From Antitrichia curtipendula (lineage: Eukaryota; Streptophyta; Bryopsida; Hypnales; Leucodontaceae): a DNA stretch of 64,000 bases. The notes beneath the pieces are model-generated. The model was given only the letters and a program-made list of their open reading frames with translations. It did not search any database and was not told the origin of the DNA. The translations under genes and the position numbers were made by a program. Location: positions 55,132,029 through 55,196,028 of the forward strand of contig OX579633.1 of assembly GCA_951230915.1 (NCBI GenBank), read 5' to 3'. Each line of letters opens with the position of its first letter. The first letter of the stretch is position 1. Positions 46,650-57,181 of this stretch are shown here, one piece after another.

Positions 46650-48423
46650 CATGGACAACCAAGTCGGCAAGGGGAAAGCACCGGACGATGAGGAAACCGA
46701 ATTGGTGGTCCTAGAGGAGCATGTAGACAAGAAACCCAAATTGGGGGAAGAAAAGGAGGTGCCCATTTGAAGTACTGCAGACAGACTTCCTATTTGAAGC
46801 TACGGCCGAGTTGGAGGATGAAAAGTGGGAGCAGGTGCAGCAGCTGAAGTTACAAGAAGCTGGGTTATAGATGTTTGTAGACGGAGAAGGCGATGGGCAA
46901 AAATTAATTCAAATCGGCTGGAGATTTTTGTGATGGCCTATTCGGTGGCGGAGAGGAAGAGTTGCATTCGTGGTGAATGGGTGGAGCTGCATCCTTAGAA
47001 AATTGCGGAGGTGTTTAAACTTCCCAAGTCGGGAGTAACTTTGAAGTCCGTCCAAGATTCAACTACCTACTTGGTGGAAGAATGCTTCATTGAGGGCGTC
47101 AAGGCGGAGCAAAAAGCCATACAAGAGTATGATTTGCAGTGGATCAAACCAAGTTGGCGGCCCTGGATCAAGTTGGTAGTGCCTTATGTTGGAGTCCGCC
47201 GAGCAAGGTATTTCACGAAGGAATCTCCAAGTAGTGGTAGCAGTCCAACATGGAGTTGTCATCAGTTGGGCTTTGTGTGTTTCACAAAGACTCCATGCAT
47301 TGGTTGCGGAGTTTAAGAAGAAGCTAGATGGAGTTCTCAAGGGAGCGCAGTTTATTTCCGAATTGGTGGAAGCCAGCTATGCATCATTGCCCGAGTTGCA
47401 TCGGGAGCCTAAGAAAGACCCAGGTGTTTCATCGAATGAGGATAAACTTGCCAAATTGGAAGTACCAGCTCGATCAGTCTTATAGATGAGGGCAAGGTTA
47501 GCGCAAACCTTGACCGACTTGGAGGATTTTGATCCGTCCCAGGTGGCCGGTTTGAGGGTAGCCAACACCAAATTGGCAGTGGAATGTCAGAGGGTGAAGG
47601 ACGAGTTGGAAGCTGCCATGGAAGAGCGCGTTGCTTATGAGGTACAGCTAGCAGCAGAATATCAAGATGTGACGGACCAATTGGCGGAGTTACAAGCTAG
47701 GTTTGATGCGATTCAGAAGAAGGCCTATTTGGAGTCCAGTTTAAGGCGAATTACAGAGAGCAAGGTGGTGAACTTGGAGCAGCAAGTGATTGAGCTTCAA
47801 ACCAAGTTGGAGGGCACTTACACACCCGAAGACCAGTCCAATTCGGAGGAGGGCTTGCTGGGTTTCGAGAAGGAATTGGCCAGGTTGGAGAAACAGTGCA
47901 AGGTTTCGGCAGATAACAAGAAGGGGAAAGAAAAAGTGGTTCTGATGGCCAAGAAATGACAACAAGTTCTGCATGTTGAGAACTTGGAAGCGCTATCCGA
48001 GTTGATTCCTCCCACTAACAACGTTGAATTCGCGTACGCCTGGGAGCGGGAGGTGTTCTTCTTGTATACAGGCCTCGGGTTGAAGGAGTACATTTCCAAG
48101 TTGCGTTTTAAAACTATTTGGACAAGGGCAATCCAACTGAAGTGTGAAAATCTTTTCATAGAGATTATTGGTCGTGGCGATGTAATCTTGGAGGACAATA
48201 CGATGGCCTTCATCCTAATTGGCGATTATGGTGCTTGTTGTCTTTTGTTTTACTCCAAATTGGAAGATCTTTTGGCCAAACGGAGGCAAGTGGCAACGTC
48301 TTATGAGGGTCAACAACGTACCAATTTGGGAGCAAGATTGTCTGAAGGAGTAGCCGCTTCTATTCGAGCGGCAGCTACATCCACCAAGTTGAAGAATGTG
48401 GTGACTCCAGTGGAGTGGATGCA
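46650..48423 (+). pseudogene. Outer element 3' ORF region, part 1 (unknown, coiled coil)
   Basis: Coding-like sequence downstream of pol, unlike gag or pol. Pieces: 46,650-46,770, a shifted piece to about 46,870, then 46,940-47,220 (KLPKSGVTLKSVQDS, FIEGVKAEQKAIQEYD), 47,486-47,959 (a strong coiled coil with ESKVVNLEQQVIELQTKLEG) and 47,984-48,423. Several stops and frame changes separate them. The reading frame is cut at 48,423 by the inner retrotransposon and resumes at 58,958. Position resembles the env-like ORF of Athila elements, but I see no signal peptide or membrane segment; function unknown. Confidence 0.6.
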
Positions 48424-48739
48424 TGTTACAAACCCTAATACGTCGTAACAAGACTTAGACGGTTAAAGAACCAAGGATGCTTGGCTTAGCGGTTACGATA
48501 GTTATGAGAGAAGGAGGGAGCCTTTGTGCTACTTAAGGCTTGTATGTAAGATCTATCCCTTATGTGGTATTTTGTAATACGAAAGAATGCTTCAATCCAA
48601 TTTGCATGATAATGCGGAATTGCTTTGAGTCCAGTCTGGGTTTGCATTATTCCTCCGTTGCATTGATAGCGCTAGAATTAAAGGTCTTGTAATGAGGTCA
48701 CGACTGACGCATTGGCCGTTGAATACTCGATCCATGACA
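48424..48739 (+). repeat. 5' LTR of the chromovirus
   Basis: Starts TGTTACAAACC and ends GATCCATGACA. Differs from the 3' LTR at 48,430, 48,631 and 48,657 (a/g, c/t, g/a). No primer-binding site that I recognise follows it. 48,740-49,242 is the leader, without a gene. Confidence 0.95.
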
Positions 48740-49242
48740 TAATACCACATCAGCGATCGATCCATGCTCTGTCGTGATTGCAATCCGGTTCGGCGTTTAT
48801 GAGGTTGTAGTAGATTTAATTAGGGAATCACGGGATGGAGTAAGTAGAGATCCACAGTCTACATCCTCGGGGTAGGTTGATTGAGAAGCGCAATGGAAAC
48901 TGTAGACGAGAGTCCAGCAATCAAAGTTAATTTTTTTTGAGGCTCGATTTTCCAAGCAATTGCTGTGAGCTCCATGCGTCTCCATGTCCCCGGTCGAGAG
49001 ATCACAGCTGTGGGCCCTGCGACTGCGACTCGGTGAAAAGCTCGGGCTCTGGTAGGCGTGCTGATGCCTAAGGTGTCACTTCGCGATGGATCGGGGCGGA
49101 AGAAAAGGAGCGAGGGTCCTCCGATGACTGAGAACACGGGGAATTATTTCTTCCTTAAACGCCGGTTTTTGAGGGCTATTTTTCTTGGAATTTGAGCTGC
49201 TTGTGTGGTCCTGCAGTTGGGAGCAACAAGCCGCGTTCTGCG

Positions 49243-50337
49243 ATGGATCAGGAAGGAGAGGTGGAGCCCAGGGATCGTTCAACCACTGAGGAAGCGGGGG
49301 CCGAGTTGTCAACGCTGATCCAACAGCAAGTCCAAAATGTCTTGCAATCGGCGCTTCCCCAAATAATTCAATTAATTGCGGACCAGGCAGCTGCAAGATT
49401 GCAACCGGGATCTTCTCCAAATTTAAAAAATGGAAATGATGGAGGTTGCCGTGAGATAGGAGGGCATCGTACGTTTGGGGAAGAAAGTCGGGAGTCAAAA
49501 GTGGCAGAGCCGGAGAGATTTTCGGGAAGAAAAGGTAACGAGGTATACCGTTGGTTCGCGCAACTTAGACTGGTGTTTCGCGGAAAGCCTAGAACGTATC
49601 GTTCGGATGCAGACAAAGTAGCATTTGCCCTCTCTTACATGATGGGAGCGGCCCAAAATTGGGCCATGCCCCTCTTGCAGGCACTTGACGAGGGAAGAGA
49701 GCATGAATTGCTGGAAAATAATGCCGCTTTTCAAGAGGCGGTTATTAGTGTTTATGGTGACCTTGATCGACGGGGCAATGCCGAGGATCATCTTGCAAGG
49801 CTCAAACAGACGGGATCCGTGGCAACGTATATTTCTACTTTCAATGAATATGCTGTTCAAATTGATTGGAATGAGCCTAGTTTGGTAGCGCGGTTCCGTG
49901 GTGGGCTTAAGGACAAGATTTTGGACTCGGTGGCTACCGCGAAAACTCAACCAAGCCGGTTGCATGAGTGGATGGCGATGGCTTCTCGTATTGATGAACA
50001 ACTTTGGGGTCGGCGGCAGACTCGTCGGTCATCAACGGATACTTCTAATGTGAGGGCAATACCTTTTCCTTCGCGAGACCCAGTTGGGAAGTTTCAATCG
50101 AACCCGGTAATGTCGGGCCCAGTACCCATGGAACTTGGAGCAGTTCGTGGTCCTCTAGCTTTAACAAGGACCGCGGCAGAGAGGCTTGAATACCAACGGC
50201 AAGGCCGATGTTGGGGTTGCAGGGAGCTAGGTCATGTACGTACAAAATGCCCCACGAATCCATCTCGGCCGTTATCAATCGCAGCCACGACGGAATCAGG
50301 AAGCTCAATTTCGGGAAAAGGTGTAGCCCGGGACTGA
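49243..50337 (+). CDS. gag: Chromovirus Gag
   Basis: Start at ATG 49,243 (MDQEGEVEPRDRS). Retrotransposon gag domain about residues 95-230 (EPERFSGRKGNEVYRWFAQL, HLARLKQTGSVATYISTF). One CCHC zinc knuckle, CWGCRELGHVRTKC, near 50,210. It ends in TGA at 50,337 and the protease continues in the next frame, so a frameshift (programmed or decay) lies between them. Otherwise open over about 364 codons. Confidence 0.85.
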   Translation: MDQEGEVEPRDRSTTEEAGAELSTLIQQQVQNVLQSALPQIIQLIADQAAARLQPGSSPNLKNGNDGGCREIGGHRTFGEESRESKVAEPERFSGRKGNEVYRWFAQLRLVFRGKPRTYRSDADKVAFALSYMMGAAQNWAMPLLQALDEGREHELLENNAAFQEAVISVYGDLDRRGNAEDHLARLKQTGSVATYISTFNEYAVQIDWNEPSLVARFRGGLKDKILDSVATAKTQPSRLHEWMAMASRIDEQLWGRRQTRRSSTDTSNVRAIPFPSRDPVGKFQSNPVMSGPVPMELGAVRGPLALTRTAAERLEYQRQGRCWGCRELGHVRTKCPTNPSRPLSIAATTESGSSISGKGVARD

Positions 50338-50347
50338 ACAACGAAGT

Positions 50348-51241
50348 TTGGGTCCGGGCACAGTTCAAAGTGCAGCAGCTACGATATCGATACCAAGAGG
50401 GGAATTATTCCAAGACCATGCACTCACTGAATTGCCGGTAGCCCAAGAACGAATGTCGGATTCTCTTTACTTACGCGCCACAGATCCGGATGCACATCTT
50501 GCATTAGATGCCAGAATTAATTCTCTTGTTGCTTTGACCTTGGTAGATTCGGGAGCCACGGGGGTATTCATGCACCCCACGTTTGCGATACAATGCAAGG
50601 CTGTTATACGACCCAAGGTCCAGCCACGAGAAGTTCGGGTAATTGATGGACGTGTGATTGATTCGGGCCTTATTACACACCAAGCTCAAGTGGAGCTCAT
50701 CATTGGTAATCATCGAGAAACGTTATTGGCGGATATAACCAACACAGGACGATATGCGTGCATTTTGGATACGCCTTGGCTCATCTGTCACGATTCGACG
50801 ATTCGTTGGTCAAGGCGGGAGGTTTTGTTTGATTCTCCTTATTGCCACCATAATTGCATAACTTGTCAGTTGCCGCTTTCGGCAGCAAAGAGGAATAGTC
50901 GGCCTGGAGATCAAGGCCGCACGGATCAAATGCCAACTTTGGCAGTGGAAATGGATAGCAAGCGTGGGCGGTCTGATGGGCATCCATTGATTAGCTTGAC
51001 GGCGGCCGACCTGGAAGAAGAATGGGCGGCATCGAAAGGGAAGGGGGTGGATCCAACCCCAAAACCGATGGGATTTACGTCGTTGACGGGCCCATTCCAA
51101 GGAAGTCAAGAAAATTTGGAGCCACGACTGGAGCCGGGGAGATACAGCAAGGGAGCTTCGACGTTGGAATTGGCCAGCAATGAGCGGGTCCATGAGGTTA
51201 CAACTAACAAAACATCCTCTTTGAAATTAACGGCACCCCGG
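50348..51241 (+). CDS. pol: Chromovirus protease region, 5' part of pol
   Basis: Aspartic protease with active-site motif LVDSGATGVFMH near 50,548 and the hydrophobic segment ACILDTPWLICHDSTIRW near 50,755. Followed by a linker rich in charged residues. The frame is open until the 4.3-kb insertion at 51,242; after it, the same frame resumes at 55,586 (insertion plus duplication is 4,344 bp, a multiple of 3). The annotated stop at 51,271 lies in the inserted DNA. Confidence 0.8.
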
Positions 51242-53127
51242 TGTGAGCGCTTATTTACCCACCCTTGGTAAATAAGTAAACACAACCAGGTTCTTAGTAT
51301 TTCGAGAAATTCTAACCTATGGGTGTCCTAACGTCGGTCCATTGTGCCTTCCAAGCAATGGATCTTTTTTCTAAGTCCCTAAATACCAACAATTGCAATC
51401 AAACTCAAAAAGAATGCAACAATTACAATTTCTACCAAAACTACTTCAATCAAAGAGGCCACGGTGATTTTTGAACGAAACTAGCTACAGTCTAAATTTA
51501 GCAATCCTAAGTTGTAGAGAATCTCATGCCATTTCTAAAAACATAAAATTCATCCCTATCCCCTTCTCCTAGCAAAAGATATCAACGGATGAAGTTTTAG
51601 CCTTTCCGGGGCAAATTAAACTTCATCCATGACTTTGGACTTGTTCCCTATTTCAATTAATCGTTAAATTTAAACCCTAGTTTGATATAGTGAAACTCTA
51701 ACTAAATTCTAAGTTTAGTCTTAATTGGACTAATCTAAGTTGACTTCATCCGTTTCCTGGTCCAAATTTCATCCTTCTATTTCTTCTAGGTAACTTGGTA
51801 TTTTTCAAAGCTTGAACTACGATTGGAACACTTGAAGTTGTCACTCTAACATTCTAATGCTAACTTTCTTCCTTAATCACGTTTGGACACCCTAATTCTA
51901 TCCCCCCTTGCTCTTTGAAGCTTGGAATGGATTCTGGTCAGTTGCTATTTTTAGTACTTTGAAATTTGTTCCTCAAAGAGGCTAATTCAAGCTTTCCAAA
52001 ATGGTCTCTAACTTGATTTTAAACTTATCCTAGCAAAAGTTATTGATGGATGAAGTTTGACCGCTAATTGGTTCCTCAAAATTCATCCGTTGATTACTAC
52101 TAATCCTACTTTTGAATTTTACTTTTAATTCCACTCCTATGATTCAGATTACTTCTACTTGCTAATTTTCTAATTAACTTTCACTTGGACACTTCTAAAT
52201 CTTTTTCATCCAATTTTTACTCTAAACTTCATCCAAAGCTAACTCCTTCGTTTTAGATCGAAATTCTAAGTTTAAGGTGTTTTCGGAGAGCTCTAATCAT
52301 AATCTACCAACTTTGACAGATAAACTTGGGAAAAATCCTAATTTAGACTCTCTGAATCGACCTTGAAGTTCCGGCTAAGTATTTAGTTGCTAATCTAAAC
52401 AATTCCAAAAGAAAGGTAAAAGTTAGTAAGTTACCTCAAGTTGAGCTTCATCCGCCGTGTTGTAGATGAGCTCATCCAAATATTCTTGGTCCGCCATGGT
52501 TGAGAGTGCTTTTGTATTTTTGCTCACCGCTTAAAGTTTGGGTTCTAATACAAATTTTCCTATTCTTTCCTTTTCTTTCTAACTCTCCTTCTTCCTTTTC
52601 TTTCTACACTATTCTTACTCAATTATTTAGTTATCCCAAAGGTTGACTAGTTGGAATAAATAATTGACTCTTGACTCCTAAATAATAATTGACTCCTATC
52701 TTCTTCTAAGTCAATTATTATTTTATCCAAAAACTAATGGTCCAAATTGACTCTTCAAGATTTCTTAGCAATTCTCCCTAATCCTAATCTCCCTTCATCC
52801 TCCTACCTTCCCCATTCTCAAATCACTTACAATTGTGGTTTTCCAAGAGCTTGAAGAGTCCTATGAGAGCTCTAAGTGATTTTCTTCTTTTATGATGTTT
52901 TTTGGACTCTTTTTGGTAGTGGAAATGCTACCTCTAAGACATCCCAATTTTTTTCCTATTCTACCTCTTCACCTCTCCAACCTCTTGTAAGCTCCTATCT
53001 AATTTTCCCTTCCCACATCCAACTTCAAAATTTGTTGAAAGGCCAACTACTATCTCAATTTTTTTTTTAGGACAAAACAATAATCCAATTTTTTTGTAAC
53101 CAGTTTGGGGCCTGGACAGGCCAGTAG

Positions 53128-53197
53128 TTGGAATTCGGAGCCAGACAGTTGGAATTCGGAGCCAGGCAAGTCGGGATTCGGAGCCAGGCAGGTCGGG
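53128..53197. repeat. 22-bp minisatellite
   Basis: Three units of GTTGGAATTCGGAGCCAGAC-type sequence (53,128, 53,149 and 53,171), followed by a partial unit. Inside the 4.3-kb TG...CA unit. Confidence 0.75.
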
Positions 53198-53335
53198 AGC
53201 AGTCGGAGGAGGCAGCCCCCGTTACCCTCGCCATGTGTCGGCCTGCGGGAGGTCGGGACCCCTCTTCCGCCACGTCACCCCGGGACACGTGTTAGCCTGC
53301 GGGACTGGGCCAGTCTGGGTGCTGCTCCGGCCCAA

Positions 53336-53505
53336 ATGAATTTCGGTGCCTGGACTGGGTTTCGGTGACTACTGTCCCAATTGAATTTTTGGTGCCTGGA
53401 CTGGGTGCCTCGGTGATTGCTGGTCCCAACTGAATTTCGATGCCTGGACTGGGTGCCTCGGTGACTGCTGGTCCCAATTGAATTTTGGTGCCTGGACTGG
53501 TGATC
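53336..53505. repeat. 45-48 bp minisatellite
   Basis: About 3.5 units of 'tgaatttcggtgcctggact', 'gggtgcctcggtgactgctg' and 'gtcccaat'. Antisense ORF 53,292-53,477 is a repeat peptide and not believed. Confidence 0.8.
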
Positions 53506-55585
53506 TAAATTTTTGTTTAAGGCTAACTAGCTTGGAATGGAAAATTATGGATAAAGGAAATTGCTACTTGGCCCTTGGCCAACTCTAGATGGTTGGAACG
53601 TTTTCAAGCGTTTCCCATCTTTATTTTTTCCCTTTACAGTGTTAAAGTCTAGACTATCTAAAGTCAAAGCTTCGCCGTAGTTTCGGTTTTTCTACAAATA
53701 CTAGTGATTCCTAACCATCTAAAGTCAAAGCTTCGCCGTCCTCTCACAATTGACACAAATTAAAACACAAGGGGGTTCAAAGCTCCGCCGTGCTTGGAAA
53801 AAACACATCTAAATTCTATAAACTCACAACCCTTGAAGTCAAAGCTTCGCCGTGTAAAAGGAGTACGGGGACAAAGGCAACAAGGGTTAGTTTGACAAGG
53901 ATACTCCTACTACATGGGTTAGTGGAGGTTAGTACTTCAAGACTTCTAAACACAAGTTAGTAATGCTCAAATCCACCAAAGAAACTTAGAAATAAAGCAC
54001 TAGAGGTTCCTCCAAGCGGCAAGCCGGGCATAAAGAGGTTTCCCTAGGATTAGTACAAGGACTTCAAAAAAAATTCAACAAAACACAAGTAGTACAAAAG
54101 CACAAGAAAACCAAGGCAATCTTTGAAGGGACCCCAATGTCCTTCAAAGAGAGCTTGAGAAAGAGTGACAATGGAGCTAAAAATGCTCCAAAAACACAAG
54201 AATTTGGCAACGTGGCCTAAAATGGCCAAAATCCAACTAAATGGACCCAAAACTTGAAAAGAGGTTCAAAATGAACCTAAAGGGGTGAAATGAGAGGAAA
54301 ATGAGAGCCCTTATATAGTTTTCCAAGGCCCTCACCCCCCTCTCTTTTCCTACATGGTAATCTTATCAATTAAGATTTTCATCCTAATCTTCTAGATTTT
54401 CACTTTCTACGCTGGATTAAAACTCTAACTTTTGGAGGTTTACTCCAAATCACAAACGGATTGCGCCATTGGCTTCAGAAGGCCATTTTTAGTCCAAGGG
54501 TCCCCCAACCCCCTATTTTGACGCTAAAAACTCAACAAAACTTAGCGCTAACTGAACACCAAATTAAGGTAAAAACCCAGTTTTTGGAGTTTGACCTTTC
54601 TGAGAAAAGTAACTAGCCTAAGTTCTCTAAAAGGTATAAGGGAGTAAGAAAAGACCCAATTTTGACCTCATTCCGATTCCGTATGCTCCCGGGACGCCGG
54701 TCAACTTTCCCGCATTCTTTAAATTTGTCAATTTCCGGGGAATCTTGCCGGTTCGGGTACTTCTGACTATCGGAATGTCTTGAAACTTGTTGGGGCATCT
54801 TATTAACATAAAAGATGCTATTCTAATTTTTAGTGAGATTTTACCGCAACCTGGTTAATTTCCAAGAATTTCCCATCGTAGGTTTTGGCGGTTGACCGTT
54901 CGGAAAGACATTTTCTGCAAGTTAGAAAATTCCGAAACTTTTTATGGAACCTCTCATGGAATTCCACAAAGGATGTGCAAGCTAACATTCTTACTTTGCA
55001 CAAGGGTCGGAGGAGAACCAAATCTTGACTTCTCCTTCAAAATCCGGCCACCAGGGAATCTTCTTTGTCGGGGGGAATCTTGGCAAACCGATTTCGCCGT
55101 TGATCTCCAAATGCGATTTCCACCCCAAAATGACATGCGGCATCCTCCGATTCCTCCCAGACGTCGGTCATGAGGTTGTAACTCCTGCAAGCTAACAATT
55201 CGGGGTTTCTGCTATTTCGTCGGTAAAATGGGGAAAGTGAAACCTATCGTCGGGAATGGATTATCTGACCTCAACGGTGTTCCTTCGGACCAAATCTAGC
55301 CCTAAGAGGTTACCTAGCCCTCGGTTTGGCAGTTTAAGCCCTATTTACCAAAAACCCGTTTTAATCACTCGGAATCCCGATTTTAGTCTATTTACAATGG
55401 GAATTGGGTTTAGTTTGAGGGGATTATAGATATAAGTGACCAAATGCTATATGGGTATGTGCCACACCTATTTTGGTCTTACACTCTTTTTAGGTCTTTT
55501 TACGTTTAAACTACACTCGAAATCATAATAATTAACAAAAAGAAAAGCGTGAGTCCCGAGTGACGAATCGGGGGCTCACACCCGG

Positions 55586-57180
55586 CATGCTTTTGTCTCA
55601 GCCGCAGCCTTCCGATTATCGGCAAAAGAGGCGGAAATTTATACTTTAGAAATTTTGGAATGTAGTAATGTGGGTACTTCAATTCTGTTTCAATACAATG
55701 ACTTGCAGGGGGCTTTTAGCGAGGACGCCTCAAATGAATTACCAAGTCATAGCACGTCAGACATGAAGATTGAATTTAAGGAAGGGCAGGAGCCACGTAA
55801 CACGGGATTAAGACCTATGTCTCCCATAGAGCTGGAGGAGCTTTGGAAGTATTTAGAAGAAAATTTGGGCAAAGGGTGGATTCGAAGGTCAAAATCCCCA
55901 GTTTCGGTGCCAATAGTATTTGCTCGGAAAAAAGATGGCTCCATTAGGGTGTGCGTAGACTATCGTAATCTTAATAAAGTCACAATAAAAAATCGGTATC
56001 CGCTACCACTAATCCCGGAGCTCACTGATTGTTTGGTGGGAGCAAAAATATTCACTAAATTGGACATCCGACAAGCTTATCATCGAGTTCGTATGGCATT
56101 GGGCCACGAATTTAAAACGGCGTTCAAGACACGCTATGGTCTCTTCGAATACCTGGTAATGCCTTTTCGCTTAACAAATGCCCCAGCTCAATTTCAATCA
56201 CATATGCAAAATATCTTTGGTGATCTACTAGATATTTCAGTTGTTATATATTTAGATGATATTCTTATTTTCTCAAAAAAATTGGAAGAACATCGCCAAA
56301 TTGTTCGGGAGGTGTTACAACGATTACAAGAAAATGGTCTTTATGCAAAAGAAACAAAATGTGAATTTCATCGCCAGTCAGTTGAATTTTTGGGAATGAC
56401 AGTTTCAACAAGGGGATTGGAAATGTGCCCTGACAAAGTTCGAGCAATTCAAGAATGGCCAATTCCGACCTCGGTGAAAGAAGTTCAAGCTTTTCTTGGA
56501 TTTGCGAATTTCTACCGCTGGTTTATACATGACTATTCAAAAGTGGCTATGCCTCTTATAGCATTGACACGGAAGAATCAAAATTTTGTATGGACGCCTC
56601 AAGTGGATCATGTATTCAAAGATCTTCAATCTAAATTTATTCAAGCGCCAATATTGATTCATCCCAATTTTGAACGACCATTTGTTGTTGAGACCGACGC
56701 CTCCGACATGACAACGGCTGCAATTCTATCCCAATATGGGGAGGATGGTTATTTGCATCCATGTGCATACCGGAGTTCAAAGATGTCCCCTGCAGAACAA
56801 AATTATGATATTTACGATAAAGAACTTCTCAGTGTGGTTTTAGCATTTCAAGACTGGCGAGTATATTTGGAGGGATCTCCGCACCTCATTCAAGTTATAT
56901 CCGACCATAAGAATTTAGAATATTTCCTCACTACTAAGCAATTAAATAGACGACAAGCTTGATGGTCACAATTTTTGTCGGCATTTGACTTTGAAATCCA
57001 ACATCGGCCGGGCTCCTTAAATGGAAGAGCCGATGCCCTCTCTAGAAGGATTGATCTCATGGAGGGGAAAAGTCAGGAAAATCGGCCTCTCTTACGGTTA
57101 GCCGCCCTGGAGTCTTGTCAATTAGTGTAGGATGATGATCGCATCCTTAAAAGTCTGAAGGCCGTTACTACGGAAGATCC
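55586..57180 (+). pseudogene. pol: Chromovirus RT and RNase H, two nonsense codons
   Basis: Continues the protease frame after the insertion. RT domain about 55,850-56,500 with KKDGSIRVCVDYRNLNKV, KLDIRQAYH and the catalytic VIYLDDILIF. RNase H about 56,680-57,050 with VVETDASDM, YDKELLSVV and ISDHKNLEYF, all acidic residues present. TGA at 56,960-56,962 falls where this group usually has Arg (LNRRQA-R-WSQFL), and TAG at 57,128-57,130 where Gln would fit; each needs one C-to-T change. Without those two codons the frame runs into the integrase. Confidence 0.9.
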
Positions 57181-57181
57181 G

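Larger units (their letters stand above)
51242..55580. mobile_element. 4.3-kb TG...CA unit, probable solo LTR, inside the chromovirus
   Basis: Starts TGTGAGCGC, ends GGGGCTCACA (7-bp inverted ends), with target duplication cccgg at 51,237-51,241 and 55,581-55,585. TG...CA ends and a 5-bp TSD fit an LTR. No internal direct LTR pair, gag or pol is seen, so a very long solo LTR is the best reading; a LARD or an unusual DNA element is possible. It contains a TATATAG box near 54,313, two minisatellites (53,128-53,197; 53,336-53,505) and four copies of GTCAAAGCTTCGCCGT. No credible ORF. Confidence 0.75.

Noticed and set aside
48740..48775. Primer-binding site for the inner chromovirus
   Set aside because: The sequence after the LTR (taataccacatcagcg) does not match the initiator-Met or another tRNA 3' end that I can recall, so none is annotated.
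1726..57130. Reassigned genetic code (TAA/TAG read as Gln)
   Set aside because: The intact kinase (564 codons) uses CAA/CAG with no in-frame TAR, and intact domains elsewhere do too; TGA codons also interrupt frames. Sporadic mutation fits better.
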